Made by a program: the position numbers and the translations under genes. Below, piece after piece: positions 16,321 through 24,359 of a DNA stretch of 64,000 nucleotides. The stretch lies in NCBI GenBank assembly GCA_032334055.1, contig JAUOZS010000001.1, positions 1,214,501-1,278,500 of the forward strand. Direction: 5' to 3'. Below the pieces are notes generated by a model that had not been told where the DNA came from, ran no database searches, and was given only the letters and a program-made list of their open reading frames with translations. The stretch comes from Selenomonadales bacterium 4137-cl. GTDB lineage: Bacteria; Bacillota; Negativicutes; Sporomusales; UBA7701. Position 1 is the first letter of the stretch; the number at the start of each line of letters is the position of its first letter.

Positions 16321-17481
16321 ATGAAAAAACTGTGCGCAACCCTCATCCTTGTCGTAATTTTCAATCTCGGTTTCGGCTTCGCATCTCCGACGCCGGCAAG
16401 GGCCGACACCTTCGACGCAATTCTCGACGTGCTGGACGCTGTAAGTACTTATGCATTAGTCCGCGAAATGATCAAGAAGACCGAATTTACCATGCAGAAC
16501 CAAGTGTTCCAAGAAACTAAGCAGAATTTTGGTGTTAGCCGGGATGTGGCTGCCAATGACATGCTGCACAGGATTTTTACCCGTGTGGGCGTTGCCCCCG
16601 GTAACGAAGAGGTTTTGGCGCGGCCGCCCAGCTATTTTATTATCCCTGATGGTTCCATTAATGGATTCCGCTCAATTGGCAATGTTATCGGCATAAACTT
16701 AGGCGTTTTTCACGGACTGGGTTTCAATGAGGATATGGTTGCTTTTATCGTGACTCACGAAATCGGTCACGGCACCAAACAGCACTCCTTACGACAGATA
16801 GAAGGCGTGCTTCCGTTGAAAGTAGTCGCGCAGCTTATCGCGAAACGATATGGGGAATATATCCCGGCATATCAACTGCAGCTTGCCGGATTGGTTCTTT
16901 TGCATATCCGAAATAGCGGTTATTCCGTTCCCTTCGAGTATGAGGCCGACAATACGGGCTTCGAGTATGCCGTCAACGCCGGGTATAATCCGGGAGGAGC
17001 CGCTGCCGCCTTTGTCCGGATGAAGCTCTTTTATGAAGATAAGCCTGACCTGCTGCGAGCTTTGTTTAATCCTCGTACACATCCGACACATCAACAGCGC
17101 ATCGAAAATTTTTCTTCCAAGCTTACCGCTTATTCCGGCAATAATGTCACCGTAAACGGCACCGCCGTAAATGTCAGGGGGCGACTCTTGCTTAATGCCA
17201 GGCCGATCGGGGCGCGGTTGGCTGAGGAGCGCGCTTTCCTGGTTGCCGGCAACCTTGCCCGCGTTTTCCATCAGTCGCCGCGACCGACGGAGCCGGCCAC
17301 AGTAGAGTTTGGCACGCTTAAGCTGGCCGGACGGACTATCATTACACCAGTGCCCGGCGAGCCGTCAGCCGAGGAATTGCAGGCCAGATTGAATGCTGTT
17401 TTAGGGTTTCCGGCAGTCGCGCCCGGTATGCCGGCGGCTGACAAGCCCAAGCCTTTGAACTCTCACTGGATTGAATTGTAG
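16321..17481 (+). CDS. secreted M48-family metallopeptidase
   Basis: A signal peptide (MKKLCATLILVVIFNLGFGF ... ARA) directs export. The 386-residue protein carries the zinc-protease motif HEIGH (in VTHEIGHGTKQHSL) and the downstream third ligand in FEYEADNTGFEYA, as in M48B peptidases of the BepA/LoiP type, followed by PTHQQRIENF, also typical. After about residue 265 there is an extra C-terminal region without recognised motif. It likely acts in quality control of exported or outer-membrane proteins. It is driven by a near-perfect promoter and may co-express the downstream binding protein. Confidence 0.88.
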   Translation: MKKLCATLILVVIFNLGFGFASPTPARADTFDAILDVLDAVSTYALVREMIKKTEFTMQNQVFQETKQNFGVSRDVAANDMLHRIFTRVGVAPGNEEVLARPPSYFIIPDGSINGFRSIGNVIGINLGVFHGLGFNEDMVAFIVTHEIGHGTKQHSLRQIEGVLPLKVVAQLIAKRYGEYIPAYQLQLAGLVLLHIRNSGYSVPFEYEADNTGFEYAVNAGYNPGGAAAAFVRMKLFYEDKPDLLRALFNPRTHPTHQQRIENFSSKLTAYSGNNVTVNGTAVNVRGRLLLNARPIGARLAEERAFLVAGNLARVFHQSPRPTEPATVEFGTLKLAGRTIITPVPGEPSAEELQARLNAVLGFPAVAPGMPAADKPKPLNSHWIEL

Positions 17482-17501
17482 TGTTGGAAGAGGTGAAGGG
17501 G

Positions 17502-18692
17502 ATGAGGAAAAGTCGTTTGCATTCAAGTCTCTTTTACGGGCTGGCAGTCGTTTTAATCGGCGCCGTAACCTGCTTCTCTCCGGTCGGAGCTGCAGCGGCA
17601 GGGGCGACTAGTTCTGCCGCTGCTACCATTCGCATCGGCGGAAATTTCGACCTCAGCGGGCGTTGCGCCTATATTGGCGAGATGGTGATGAGTGGGGCCA
17701 AATTGGCTTTTAAAGAAGCCAACGATGCCGGTGGAATGATTGGCCGCAAGATCGAATTCATACCTCTCGACAACGCTTTCGACAAAGCGAAGGCGGCGGT
17801 CGTGATGAAAAGCTTGGCCGCGCGGGGAGACGTATCGGCGGTTTTAGGCTGCCTTACTGCTACTAATACATCGGCAGCCTATACAATAGCTGAACAGAAC
17901 CGAATGCCTTTGATAAGCCCCTCGGCGGGAAATTATCTCTTGACAGGAAATGACGGTAAGGTGAAGGCCTACGCATTTCGGACATGCTTTCTGGATATAA
18001 AGCAAGCCGACCTTATGGCTTTATTCGCATTGGAGGACCTAGGGGCAAAAACGGCCGCAATCGTCTTTGACGATAAAGTCGATTTGTTCCGCGCCATGGC
18101 GTTTTATTTCGAGAAGAGCTTTACGGATGCCGGGGGGAAAATTGTCGCCAAGGAGCAGGTTGGCAGCAGCGGGGAAGTTTCTCAGGAAAATATCGCGCAG
18201 ATTCGGCAAGCCGAACCGGAAGTGATCTTCATGCCAATGGATTATCGCGAGGGCGGGCAGGGCATACGGTGTTTGCGCGAAAGTGGCATAGGTGTTCCGC
18301 TGTTGGGGCCAGACCTGTGGTTTACGCAGCGTATTGTTGCTTACGCAGGCGAAGAAGCGCTCAACAACATCTATTACGTTAGCTATTTCGCCCCAAGTGA
18401 TAAGCTCCCTAAACTAGACGCATTTATGTTTGCTTTTGCCAAGGAATTCAAACGGCCGGCCGATATATATGCGGCTATGGGCTATGAAGCGGCTGGCGTT
18501 CTTATTGAAGCAATAAAAAAGGCCGGCAGCGCCGACCCTGAAGATATCCGAACAGCTCTTGAAGGCATCGAGACGGAAGGGTTACTGGGGACAATCCGCA
18601 TAGAAGCCGCCAATCATGATGTAGTGAGGCCAATGACAATAGATAGGTTCGTAGAAGGACAAGGTTTTGCTTATCGACTGTTCAAACCTTAA
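17502..18692 (+). CDS. branched-chain amino acid-type ABC substrate-binding protein (LivK-like)
   Basis: ATG 17502 follows AGAGGTGAAGG; the frame opens at 17481 directly after the peptidase stop. A signal peptide without a lipobox Cys runs to about residue 35. The body is a type I binding-protein fold: IRIGGNFDLSGRCAYIGEMVMSGAKLAFKEAN, GCLTATNTSAAYTIAEQN, IVFDDKVDLFRAMAFYF. Such proteins bind amino acids, amides or urea. No permease or ATPase gene follows, so it is an orphan or a sensor-like component. A terminator follows at 18698. Confidence 0.85.
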   Translation: MRKSRLHSSLFYGLAVVLIGAVTCFSPVGAAAAGATSSAAATIRIGGNFDLSGRCAYIGEMVMSGAKLAFKEANDAGGMIGRKIEFIPLDNAFDKAKAAVVMKSLAARGDVSAVLGCLTATNTSAAYTIAEQNRMPLISPSAGNYLLTGNDGKVKAYAFRTCFLDIKQADLMALFALEDLGAKTAAIVFDDKVDLFRAMAFYFEKSFTDAGGKIVAKEQVGSSGEVSQENIAQIRQAEPEVIFMPMDYREGGQGIRCLRESGIGVPLLGPDLWFTQRIVAYAGEEALNNIYYVSYFAPSDKLPKLDAFMFAFAKEFKRPADIYAAMGYEAAGVLIEAIKKAGSADPEDIRTALEGIETEGLLGTIRIEAANHDVVRPMTIDRFVEGQGFAYRLFKP

Positions 18693-18697
18693 TAGAC

Positions 18698-18729
18698 AAA
18701 GCCACGTTCCCTGCCAGGAATGTGGCTTT
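18698..18729. terminator. terminator between convergent genes
   Basis: AAAGCCACGTTCC and GGAATGTGGCTTT form a stem with one mismatch around CTGCCA; it serves the LivK-like gene and possibly the leftward small gene. Confidence 0.8.
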
Positions 18730-18744
18730 CATTATATTTTCAAA

Positions 18745-18942
18745 TCACTTCTTTTTCCAGATTTTATAGGCCTGAACCAGATAGGCTATAAAAAGTAGTG
18801 CAACTGCCACAGCGAGCCAACTGCCGCTATAAGCGACCATGCGGGTCCCGAAGACGGCGTCGAGGATATCGAGTGTTGAGCCGATGATTACGATCGCCGC
18901 GATTGCGGCAACGAGATAAAAAGGGGTCGAGCGTTTCGCCAT
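18745..18942 (-). CDS. small two-TM membrane protein
   Basis: A 65-residue protein with two hydrophobic helices (about 8-27 and 41-58) and basic ends (MAKRST, KIWKKK). ATG lies behind AAGGAAGC on the complement. It is the last gene of a leftward run with DUF2284 and the amidohydrolase. No family recognised. Confidence 0.6.
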   Translation of the reverse strand: MAKRSTPFYLVAAIAAIVIIGSTLDILDAVFGTRMVAYSGSWLAVAVALLFIAYLVQAYKIWKKK

Positions 18943-18967
18943 AATTCAGCTTCCTTTCTAGCGATTA

Positions 18968-19537
18968 TTAGTCAACGAGCAAGAGCCCGGTTAACGTGAC
19001 ATGGCCGGGAACGAAGCCGGACGGGAGTCCGGCGGCGGAGCAGGTTTTTTCCACGTCGATTCCCACCGCTTCCAGAGATGGTCGAGCTTCCTCCGGGCGG
19101 CGACAGGCGGCGGGAAGGTCTCTGCCGGCACAGTCAGGGCAAAGCTGGCAGTGCCCGCAGACTAATCCTACGGCCAAGCTATGGCCATAGTGAAACGCGG
19201 CTTGTTCCAAGCTAACGATGATCGTATTCAGGGCAAGTTTTTCCCGGTCGAAAACGGCGCGGTAGTCAGCGGGTTCAGACAGTCTGGTGATTTGCAGCAG
19301 AAGCGAAAAAGTGTAGCGGGAAAGGACGGCAGATGTTTCGGTCAAATCCCAAACATTAGGCGGGCACATCAGGTTGCGGCCATACTGGCCGCATTGGTTG
19401 AGCCGACATTTAAGCCTTACTCGCGGATCGACGATGATATCACGCGCCAAAAGCGGCTCGGCTTCGCAGCAGCCTTTAGCTTTGGCCGTCTCGGCCAGCG
19501 CCAGCAGGTTTTTTATCGTTTGCGCCGTCTTTGCCAT
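18968..19537 (-). CDS. DUF2284 metal-binding protein
   Basis: ATG 19537 follows GGGGGGAACGGCA. The 189-residue protein is Cys-rich with the DUF2284 pattern: CRLNQCGQYGRNLMCPPNV, then a second cluster CGHCQLCPDCAG and a final CSAAG. The Cys spacing implies an Fe-S or zinc site. The family is common in anaerobes and its role is unknown. It lies 17 bases after the amidohydrolase and is probably co-transcribed with it. Confidence 0.8.
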   Translation of the reverse strand: MAKTAQTIKNLLALAETAKAKGCCEAEPLLARDIIVDPRVRLKCRLNQCGQYGRNLMCPPNVWDLTETSAVLSRYTFSLLLQITRLSEPADYRAVFDREKLALNTIIVSLEQAAFHYGHSLAVGLVCGHCQLCPDCAGRDLPAACRRPEEARPSLEAVGIDVEKTCSAAGLPSGFVPGHVTLTGLLLVD

Positions 19538-19554
19538 TGCCGTTCCCCCCCGAT

Positions 19555-21144
19555 TTACTTTTCGTAGATGACTCTGCCGCCGCAAACGGTGCAAACCACC
19601 TGGACGGTGGCGATTTCGTCCGGCGGTATCGTGAAGATGTCACGCGACAGAACGATAAAATCGGCCAGCATGCCGGGCGAAAGAGTACCCTTTTCATTTT
19701 CCGCGAACTCGGCAAAGGCAGCGTTGGCGGTGTAGGCTTTGACTGCCTCCTCGACAGTTATCCGTTGTTCGGGGTGCCAGGATTGACCGTCATCAAGTTT
19801 ACGGGTCACGGCGGCCTGGATGCCTTCAAGGGGATTGAGGGAAGCGACCGGCCAGTCGCTTCCGAAGGCCAGCATCACGCCGGCGTCAGTCAGCGATCGG
19901 AAAGGGTAGGCAAACTTTGCTCTTTCCGGGCCAATACGCCGTTCGGCCCAGCGGCCGTCATCAATAACGTGGCTTGGTTGCACCGAGGCGATTGCCCCCA
20001 GCGCGGCGATCCTGTCAATGTCGCCGGCGCTGAGGTGTTGGGCGTGCTCGACGCGGAAGCGCCGGTCGCGTCTGCCGTTGCGTGCGGCAACTTCGGAAAA
20101 AATATTCAGGAGTATGTTGTTTGCTTTATCGCCGATGGCGTGAACGGCAGCCTGCAGGCCCGTGATGTCGGCGTCGTTAAGCTGTTCGCACAGTTCGGCC
20201 ACGGGATGCATCAGCAGGCCGTTGTTGTCCGGTTCATCGTCATAGGGGGCGAAGAAGAGTGCGGTGGATGAACCGAGCGACCCGTCGACAAACGCCTTCA
20301 CGCCGGAAAGCCTCAGCCAGGCATCTTGCGCTCCGGTCGGCAACGCTTTGGTCTTGACCCAGTCGGCAAGGGGCATGTGTAGACTGAGCCTGACGGTCAA
20401 AGAATGCCGTCGATGGTAGGTCTGAAAGACGTCCCAGCTTTCCCATTCTTTCCCCACCGCCATATCCTGGAGCGAGGTCACGCCAAGCGATGCGGCGAGT
20501 TCAGACGCTTTGCCGACAGCGACGAGCGATTCATCGATACTGGGCGAAGGAATCGCCTGACGGACTAATTCGAGGGCCGCATCCTTCAATATACCTGTCG
20601 GCTCTCCGGTAACGGGATGGCGCATTATCGCCCCGCCGGAAGGCTCCGGCGTACCGGCGGTTATTCCCGCGGCAGCCAGGGCAGCGCTATTGGCAAGCCC
20701 CATATGGAGATCGCTGCGGGTGACGAATACCGGCGTCGTCGGCGTAAAAGGATCGATATCTTCTTTGACCGGCAATCGCTGGTCCGCCCATTTGCTGTTA
20801 TCCCAATTGCCGCCTGTAAGCCAGCGTCCCCGGGGGAGTAAACGGGAAGCGGACGCCACCATGGCGGCTAGTTCGTCGCGGTTGTTGGCGTTTCGCAGAT
20901 CAGCGGCCATCAGTTGGCGTCCGCCGAGCAGGAGGTGGGCATGGCTGTCGTTGAAGCCGGGTAGAACGAGTTTACCACCAGCATTGATCACCTTCGTTCC
21001 CGTTTCAGCAAGAGAAGATATGTCCGCGTTGCTTCCCGTTGCGACGATTCTGTCGTCGCTAACGGCTATGGCTTGGCAGCGGCCTGGCGACCTAAGTCCT
21101 GTCCACACAGCGGCGTTGAGTATTATAAGGCTGACATGAGCCAT
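19555..21144 (-). CDS. YtcJ-like amidohydrolase
   Basis: ATG 21144 follows GGGAGGT; the frame is open further to 21252 without a ribosome site. The 529-residue protein fits the metal-dependent amidohydrolase superfamily (YtcJ/NfdA branch): LPGFNDSHAHLLLGG with the metal His pair, later AVHAIGDKANNILL, EHAQHLS and AFGSDWPVASLNP with the metal Asp. Family members hydrolyse cyclic or N-formyl amides; the substrate here is unknown. It heads the leftward operon. Confidence 0.87.
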   Translation of the reverse strand: MAHVSLIILNAAVWTGLRSPGRCQAIAVSDDRIVATGSNADISSLAETGTKVINAGGKLVLPGFNDSHAHLLLGGRQLMAADLRNANNRDELAAMVASASRLLPRGRWLTGGNWDNSKWADQRLPVKEDIDPFTPTTPVFVTRSDLHMGLANSAALAAAGITAGTPEPSGGAIMRHPVTGEPTGILKDAALELVRQAIPSPSIDESLVAVGKASELAASLGVTSLQDMAVGKEWESWDVFQTYHRRHSLTVRLSLHMPLADWVKTKALPTGAQDAWLRLSGVKAFVDGSLGSSTALFFAPYDDEPDNNGLLMHPVAELCEQLNDADITGLQAAVHAIGDKANNILLNIFSEVAARNGRRDRRFRVEHAQHLSAGDIDRIAALGAIASVQPSHVIDDGRWAERRIGPERAKFAYPFRSLTDAGVMLAFGSDWPVASLNPLEGIQAAVTRKLDDGQSWHPEQRITVEEAVKAYTANAAFAEFAENEKGTLSPGMLADFIVLSRDIFTIPPDEIATVQVVCTVCGGRVIYEK

Positions 21145-21245
21145 AATAAACCTCCCGATCAAGTCTTCAGCTTTTAAGATATCATGTCCGTGCGGGTACA
21201 GCAATAACGCCGCAACAATTTGGGGAAAATTTTGCTGCAGCAGTA

Positions 21246-21275
21246 TTGACAAACAACCGCGGTGAAATCTATAAT
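21246..21275 (+). promoter_or_regulatory. promoter of the glutamine synthetase leader
   Basis: TTGACA (21246-21251), an 18-base spacer and TATAAT (21270-21275). It lies about 330 bases before the coding start, giving a long leader. Confidence 0.8.
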
Positions 21276-21297
21276 AAATACAAAATTAATAACAAAC

Positions 21298-21346
21298 AAG
21301 TCGATGAGGACTTCCTAAACTTTTTTGGGAAGTCCTTTGCGCTTTT
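21298..21346 (+). promoter_or_regulatory. candidate transcription attenuator in the glutamine synthetase leader
   Basis: A terminator stem GGACTTCC (21308-21315) / GGAAGTCC (21328-21335) is followed by TTTGCGCTTTT. Upstream, AAGTC (21298-21302) can pair with GACTT (21309-21313) around the six-base loop GATGAG, which would consume the left terminator arm. The two hairpins are mutually exclusive, the hallmark of an attenuator. Firmicute glutamine-synthetase leaders are known targets of ANTAR antiterminators with hexaloops; only one such hairpin is seen here and its loop lacks the usual first A, so that assignment is open. Confidence 0.55.
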
Positions 21347-21391
21347 CTCGGTCGCCGTTTTGCAGCGGCCGGACGGCGCCGAGTTTCTCGG
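21347..21391 (+). promoter_or_regulatory. second leader hairpin
   Basis: CTCGG-T-CGCCG pairs with CGGCG-CCGAG around a 20-odd-base loop. It forms a strong stem between the attenuator and the small leader ORF, without a T run. Confidence 0.4.
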
Positions 21392-21429
21392 TAATCAAGC
21401 CCGGTCAGATCGATAAAGGAGGGATAATG

Positions 21430-21555
21430 ATGTTAGCCGGCAGCGAAGAGTTCACCCGCATGCCATTGTATTGGCAGGTCGCTTCCTTGCTGCAGTTCTG
21501 GTCAAGCGGCGATTGCGGGGAATGCCCCCCGGCCAGGGGCGGTATAATAACTTAG
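21430..21555 (+). CDS. 41-codon leader ORF before glutamine synthetase
   Basis: AAGGAGGG six bases before ATG 21430 is the best ribosome site in this leader. The peptide (MLAGSEEFTRMPLYWQVASL...) contains two Trp, two Cys and a Pro pair and ends 45 bases before the main gene. It may be a true small protein or a regulatory leader peptide. I recognise no homologue; it is listed because of the site and its place. Confidence 0.45.
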   Translation: MLAGSEEFTRMPLYWQVASLLQFWSSGDCGECPPARGGIIT

Positions 21556-21600
21556 TGGCTAAAAGCAGTATTTTGAATTTATTGAGAGGTGGATTTCTGT

Positions 21601-23496
21601 ATGTCGAAAGATTTGCTTTACTACATCCCGGCAGGCAAATACACCAACGGACAGTTGGTCAATCTGCTGAAAGAGCATCCCGAAATCAAGTTTGTATCAT
21701 TGGTCGGCATCGATCTCGCCGGCAACGATACCGACGAAAAAATCCCTATCAATCTGTTCTTGAAAGATATCGAGAAATTCTTCCTGGGTGGAGCGGTAGA
21801 AACTGACGGATCGTCAGTCGTTCTCACCGGCGTGGCGACCCTTAACAACGCTAAGGTTGACATGCTGGTAGACCCCAACGTCAACTGGTTTATCGATTAT
21901 AACTGGGACAGCGTTGACGAAGAGACCGGCAAGCCGATCGGTTCCCTGCGCATTCCCGCTTTTCTCGTTCACAATGGCCTGAGGGTCGACTCCCGCTCTG
22001 TTTTGGCGCAGAGCCTCGAGTATGTCAAAGGGGAAATCATCGGTTTGCTGAAAAAAGCCGGTAAAGTATCCGGTTTGGAGCATCTTGACCCTGCTGAAAT
22101 CGACGATATAGTATTTACGGTCGGCACAGAACTCGAATTCTGGGTAAAGACGCCGGATGAGGCCGCCGAAATCGAAGAACTTTCCGCCACCCAGGTCATG
22201 CAGGAGAATTATTGGGCTCGGGCGCGCGGCCAGGCCCGCACCGCCCTCGAAGAAGCCATCCTCATGCTGGGTAAATACGGCCTCGAGCCCGAGATGGGCC
22301 ACAAAGAGGTCGGTGGTCTCAAGGCTCGTATCGGCGAATCCGGCAGCCTTGCCCACGTCGTTGAGCAGATGGAAATCGACTGGCGCTTCACCAACGCCAT
22401 GCAGGCCGCCGACAACGAACTCCAGGCCCGCATCCTTGTAAAAGAAGCATTCCGCAAAAACGGCCTTGAAGTAACCTTTAAGGCGAAACCCATCATCGGC
22501 GTCGCCGGCAGCGGCGAGCACACTCATGTGGGGATGGCCGCCCGCTTGAAGTCGGGTAAATTGGTAAACCTCTTCGCTCCTGGCGATATGAAAGGCGACT
22601 TTCTGAGCGCCGTCGGTTACGGCGCCATCATGGGGCTGCTCAAGAACTACGAAGTAATAAATCCTTTCGTTTCCGCCACCAATGACTCCCTCAACCGCCT
22701 TAAGCCCGGCTTTGAGGCCCCGGTTTGCATCGTTACTTCCCTCGGCCACAGCCCGGCCATTCCGTCCCGCAACCGCACCATCCTGGCCGGCCTTGTCCGC
22801 GATGTCAACAACCCGCTGGCCACCCGTTTCGAAGTCCGCGCCCCGAATCCCTTCACCAACACGTATATTGCCGTCGCCGCCTTTTACCTTGGCATGCTCG
22901 ACGGTATCAAAGCCGCCGTCAGCGCCGGCAAAACCACCAAAGAACTTGAGTCCGAGCTTTCCAAAGAACCGTCGGCTGAAGGCTTCTACCTGGAAAAAGG
23001 TCGCGCCTATCGCAGCGAACACGACGTTTTCGAAGACTACACCGCCGAGGAACGGGACCGTCTCTTCAGCAAGCCGCCTGCGACCGTTTGGGAGAACATG
23101 CTGGGCATGGAAAAGTACCCGCAGAAGGTTGCAGTTCTCACCTCCGGCAACGCCTTCCGCAAGGAACTTATCGACGCTTTCGTGGCCGGGGCGCTTCTGC
23201 GCTGGCGGACAGAACTAGTTAATCGCATTATTGGCGAGAATTGCGAGTTAATTAAAGAGTGCAAGCCCCTGCATGACGCCAAAGATGAGGTTGACGAAAA
23301 AGCCTGGCAGAAAGTAAGCGCTCTTCGCAACTATCTAGCCAAAGACACAACCGCTGCCAAGAGCCTGTTCAGCCGGATCAGGGAAGCGGTGGCGAACGCA
23401 GACTATGCCGTCGCCTCGAATATGCAGATAGAGATGGCCGCAAAAATGGATGAACTTAAAGCAATGTATTGCCAGTATAAACGCAACATAATCTAA
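21601..23496 (+). CDS. glutamine synthetase-family enzyme, long form
   Basis: ATG 21601 follows GAGAGGTGG. The 631-residue protein carries the glutamine-synthetase catalytic barrel: glutamate/metal motif VGTELEFWVK, MGHKEVGG, the ATP/His motif GSGEHTHVGMA, and NRTILAGLVRD with the arginine that binds substrate. The C-terminal 130 residues form a helical extension not present in the 440-470 residue GSI. It is therefore a long, less studied form seen in anaerobic Firmicutes; ammonia assimilation is the expected role. A structured leader and an adjacent Lrp-type gene suggest nitrogen or amino-acid control. Confidence 0.85.
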   Translation: MSKDLLYYIPAGKYTNGQLVNLLKEHPEIKFVSLVGIDLAGNDTDEKIPINLFLKDIEKFFLGGAVETDGSSVVLTGVATLNNAKVDMLVDPNVNWFIDYNWDSVDEETGKPIGSLRIPAFLVHNGLRVDSRSVLAQSLEYVKGEIIGLLKKAGKVSGLEHLDPAEIDDIVFTVGTELEFWVKTPDEAAEIEELSATQVMQENYWARARGQARTALEEAILMLGKYGLEPEMGHKEVGGLKARIGESGSLAHVVEQMEIDWRFTNAMQAADNELQARILVKEAFRKNGLEVTFKAKPIIGVAGSGEHTHVGMAARLKSGKLVNLFAPGDMKGDFLSAVGYGAIMGLLKNYEVINPFVSATNDSLNRLKPGFEAPVCIVTSLGHSPAIPSRNRTILAGLVRDVNNPLATRFEVRAPNPFTNTYIAVAAFYLGMLDGIKAAVSAGKTTKELESELSKEPSAEGFYLEKGRAYRSEHDVFEDYTAEERDRLFSKPPATVWENMLGMEKYPQKVAVLTSGNAFRKELIDAFVAGALLRWRTELVNRIIGENCELIKECKPLHDAKDEVDEKAWQKVSALRNYLAKDTTAAKSLFSRIREAVANADYAVASNMQIEMAAKMDELKAMYCQYKRNII

Positions 23497-23501
23497 AGGT
23501 G

Positions 23502-23540
23502 AATTAAATCCCCCGGCCACTTAGGCCGGGGGATTTAATT
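23502..23540 (+). terminator. terminator of the glutamine synthetase gene
   Basis: A perfect 17-bp stem starting AATTAAATCCCCCGGCC with a 5-base loop. Confidence 0.92.
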
Positions 23541-23616
23541 ATTTGCGGATTAATCACTTGAAATCGGAATAATATTAACCTAAAATGAATTATGATACTT
23601 AATAATGAGGTGGAGT

Positions 23617-24051
23617 ATGGACAATATCGACTTGAGGATCATAGACATCCTCCAGACCGACGGGCGTATAACCATGAAGGAACTGGGCCAGCGGGTAGGA
23701 TTGACTAGCCCGGCCACCATAGAACGGGTCAAGAAACTGGAAGAAAGCGGCATCATCGGCGGCTACCGGGCCGACATCGATATCGTCAAAGCCGGCCTGC
23801 CTGTCAAGGCTTTCATTCTGGTCACAATCGGCGGCTGCGCTGGAGATGCTTTGATAAACTTTTGCCGGAATCAGGCTCGGCTACTCGAGTGCCACCGCCT
23901 TGCCGGCAGCGCCTCCTATCTGATCTCCGTGGCCGTGACCGACACTGCCGAACTAGAGAAATTGCTTGATGAACTGGCGGCCTTTGGGCGCGTCGAAACC
24001 CACCTTGTGTTGTCCACGCCCTTCACCGCGGAAAAAATCAATCTTCCCTGA
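23617..24051 (+). CDS. Lrp/AsnC-family transcription regulator
   Basis: The start ATG 23617 lies just after GAGGTGG; an in-frame ATG at 23605 is part of that site. The 144-residue protein has an N-terminal winged HTH (DNIDLRIIDILQTDGRITMKELGQRVGLTSPATIERVKKLE) and a C-terminal RAM-type domain (VKAFILVTIGG ... LISVAVTD). Such regulators sense amino acids. Its place next to glutamine synthetase suggests, but does not prove, that it regulates it. A terminator on both sides makes it monocistronic. Confidence 0.9.
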   Translation: MDNIDLRIIDILQTDGRITMKELGQRVGLTSPATIERVKKLEESGIIGGYRADIDIVKAGLPVKAFILVTIGGCAGDALINFCRNQARLLECHRLAGSASYLISVAVTDTAELEKLLDELAAFGRVETHLVLSTPFTAEKINLP

Positions 24052-24063
24052 CAATTTGTTGCC

Positions 24064-24097
24064 AGCAAACCCCGGAGATTGCCTCCGGGGTTTAAAA
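24064..24097. terminator. bidirectional terminator after the Lrp-type gene
   Basis: AAACCCCGGA and TCCGGGGTTT pair around GATTGCC. It lies between the Lrp-type gene and the leftward 54-codon gene. Confidence 0.8.
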
Positions 24098-24256
24098 ATC
24101 GGTTATTTCGCCGCCCTTTATGGGGCGGTAATTTTGGCTGTCGACATCGAAATTCTTTCCAGGCGCGATATCGCCGCGGGTGTAAATAGCCACGAAGTTC
24201 CCAGTAACCCGAAGCATATCTGTCCGTAAAAGCGAGCCTCGTCGTATACTATACAT
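24092..24256 (-). CDS. small conserved-looking hypothetical protein
   Basis: ATG 24256 follows GGGGAGAGCCT on the complement; the frame stays open to 24310. The 54-residue protein ends VTGNFVAIYTRGDIAPGKNF...GGEITDF, a balanced sequence that reads like a real small beta-rich protein. No family is recognised. Its stop lies within the terminator that ends the Lrp-type gene. Confidence 0.45.
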   Translation of the reverse strand: MYSIRRGSLLRTDMLRVTGNFVAIYTRGDIAPGKNFDVDSQNYRPIKGGEITDF

Positions 24257-24359
24257 AGGCTCTCCCCGCAGACCGCGCCGCAGGAATCGCCAGGTAGCGG
24301 GCCGTATCATAATAAATTAGGCTCAATTAAAAGGCTAATCGGGATCAAAGGAGAAATAC

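Noticed and set aside
21814-23022. 402-codon minus-strand frame opposite glutamine synthetase
   Set aside because: It is a shadow of codon bias; the plus strand carries all catalytic motifs of glutamine synthetase.
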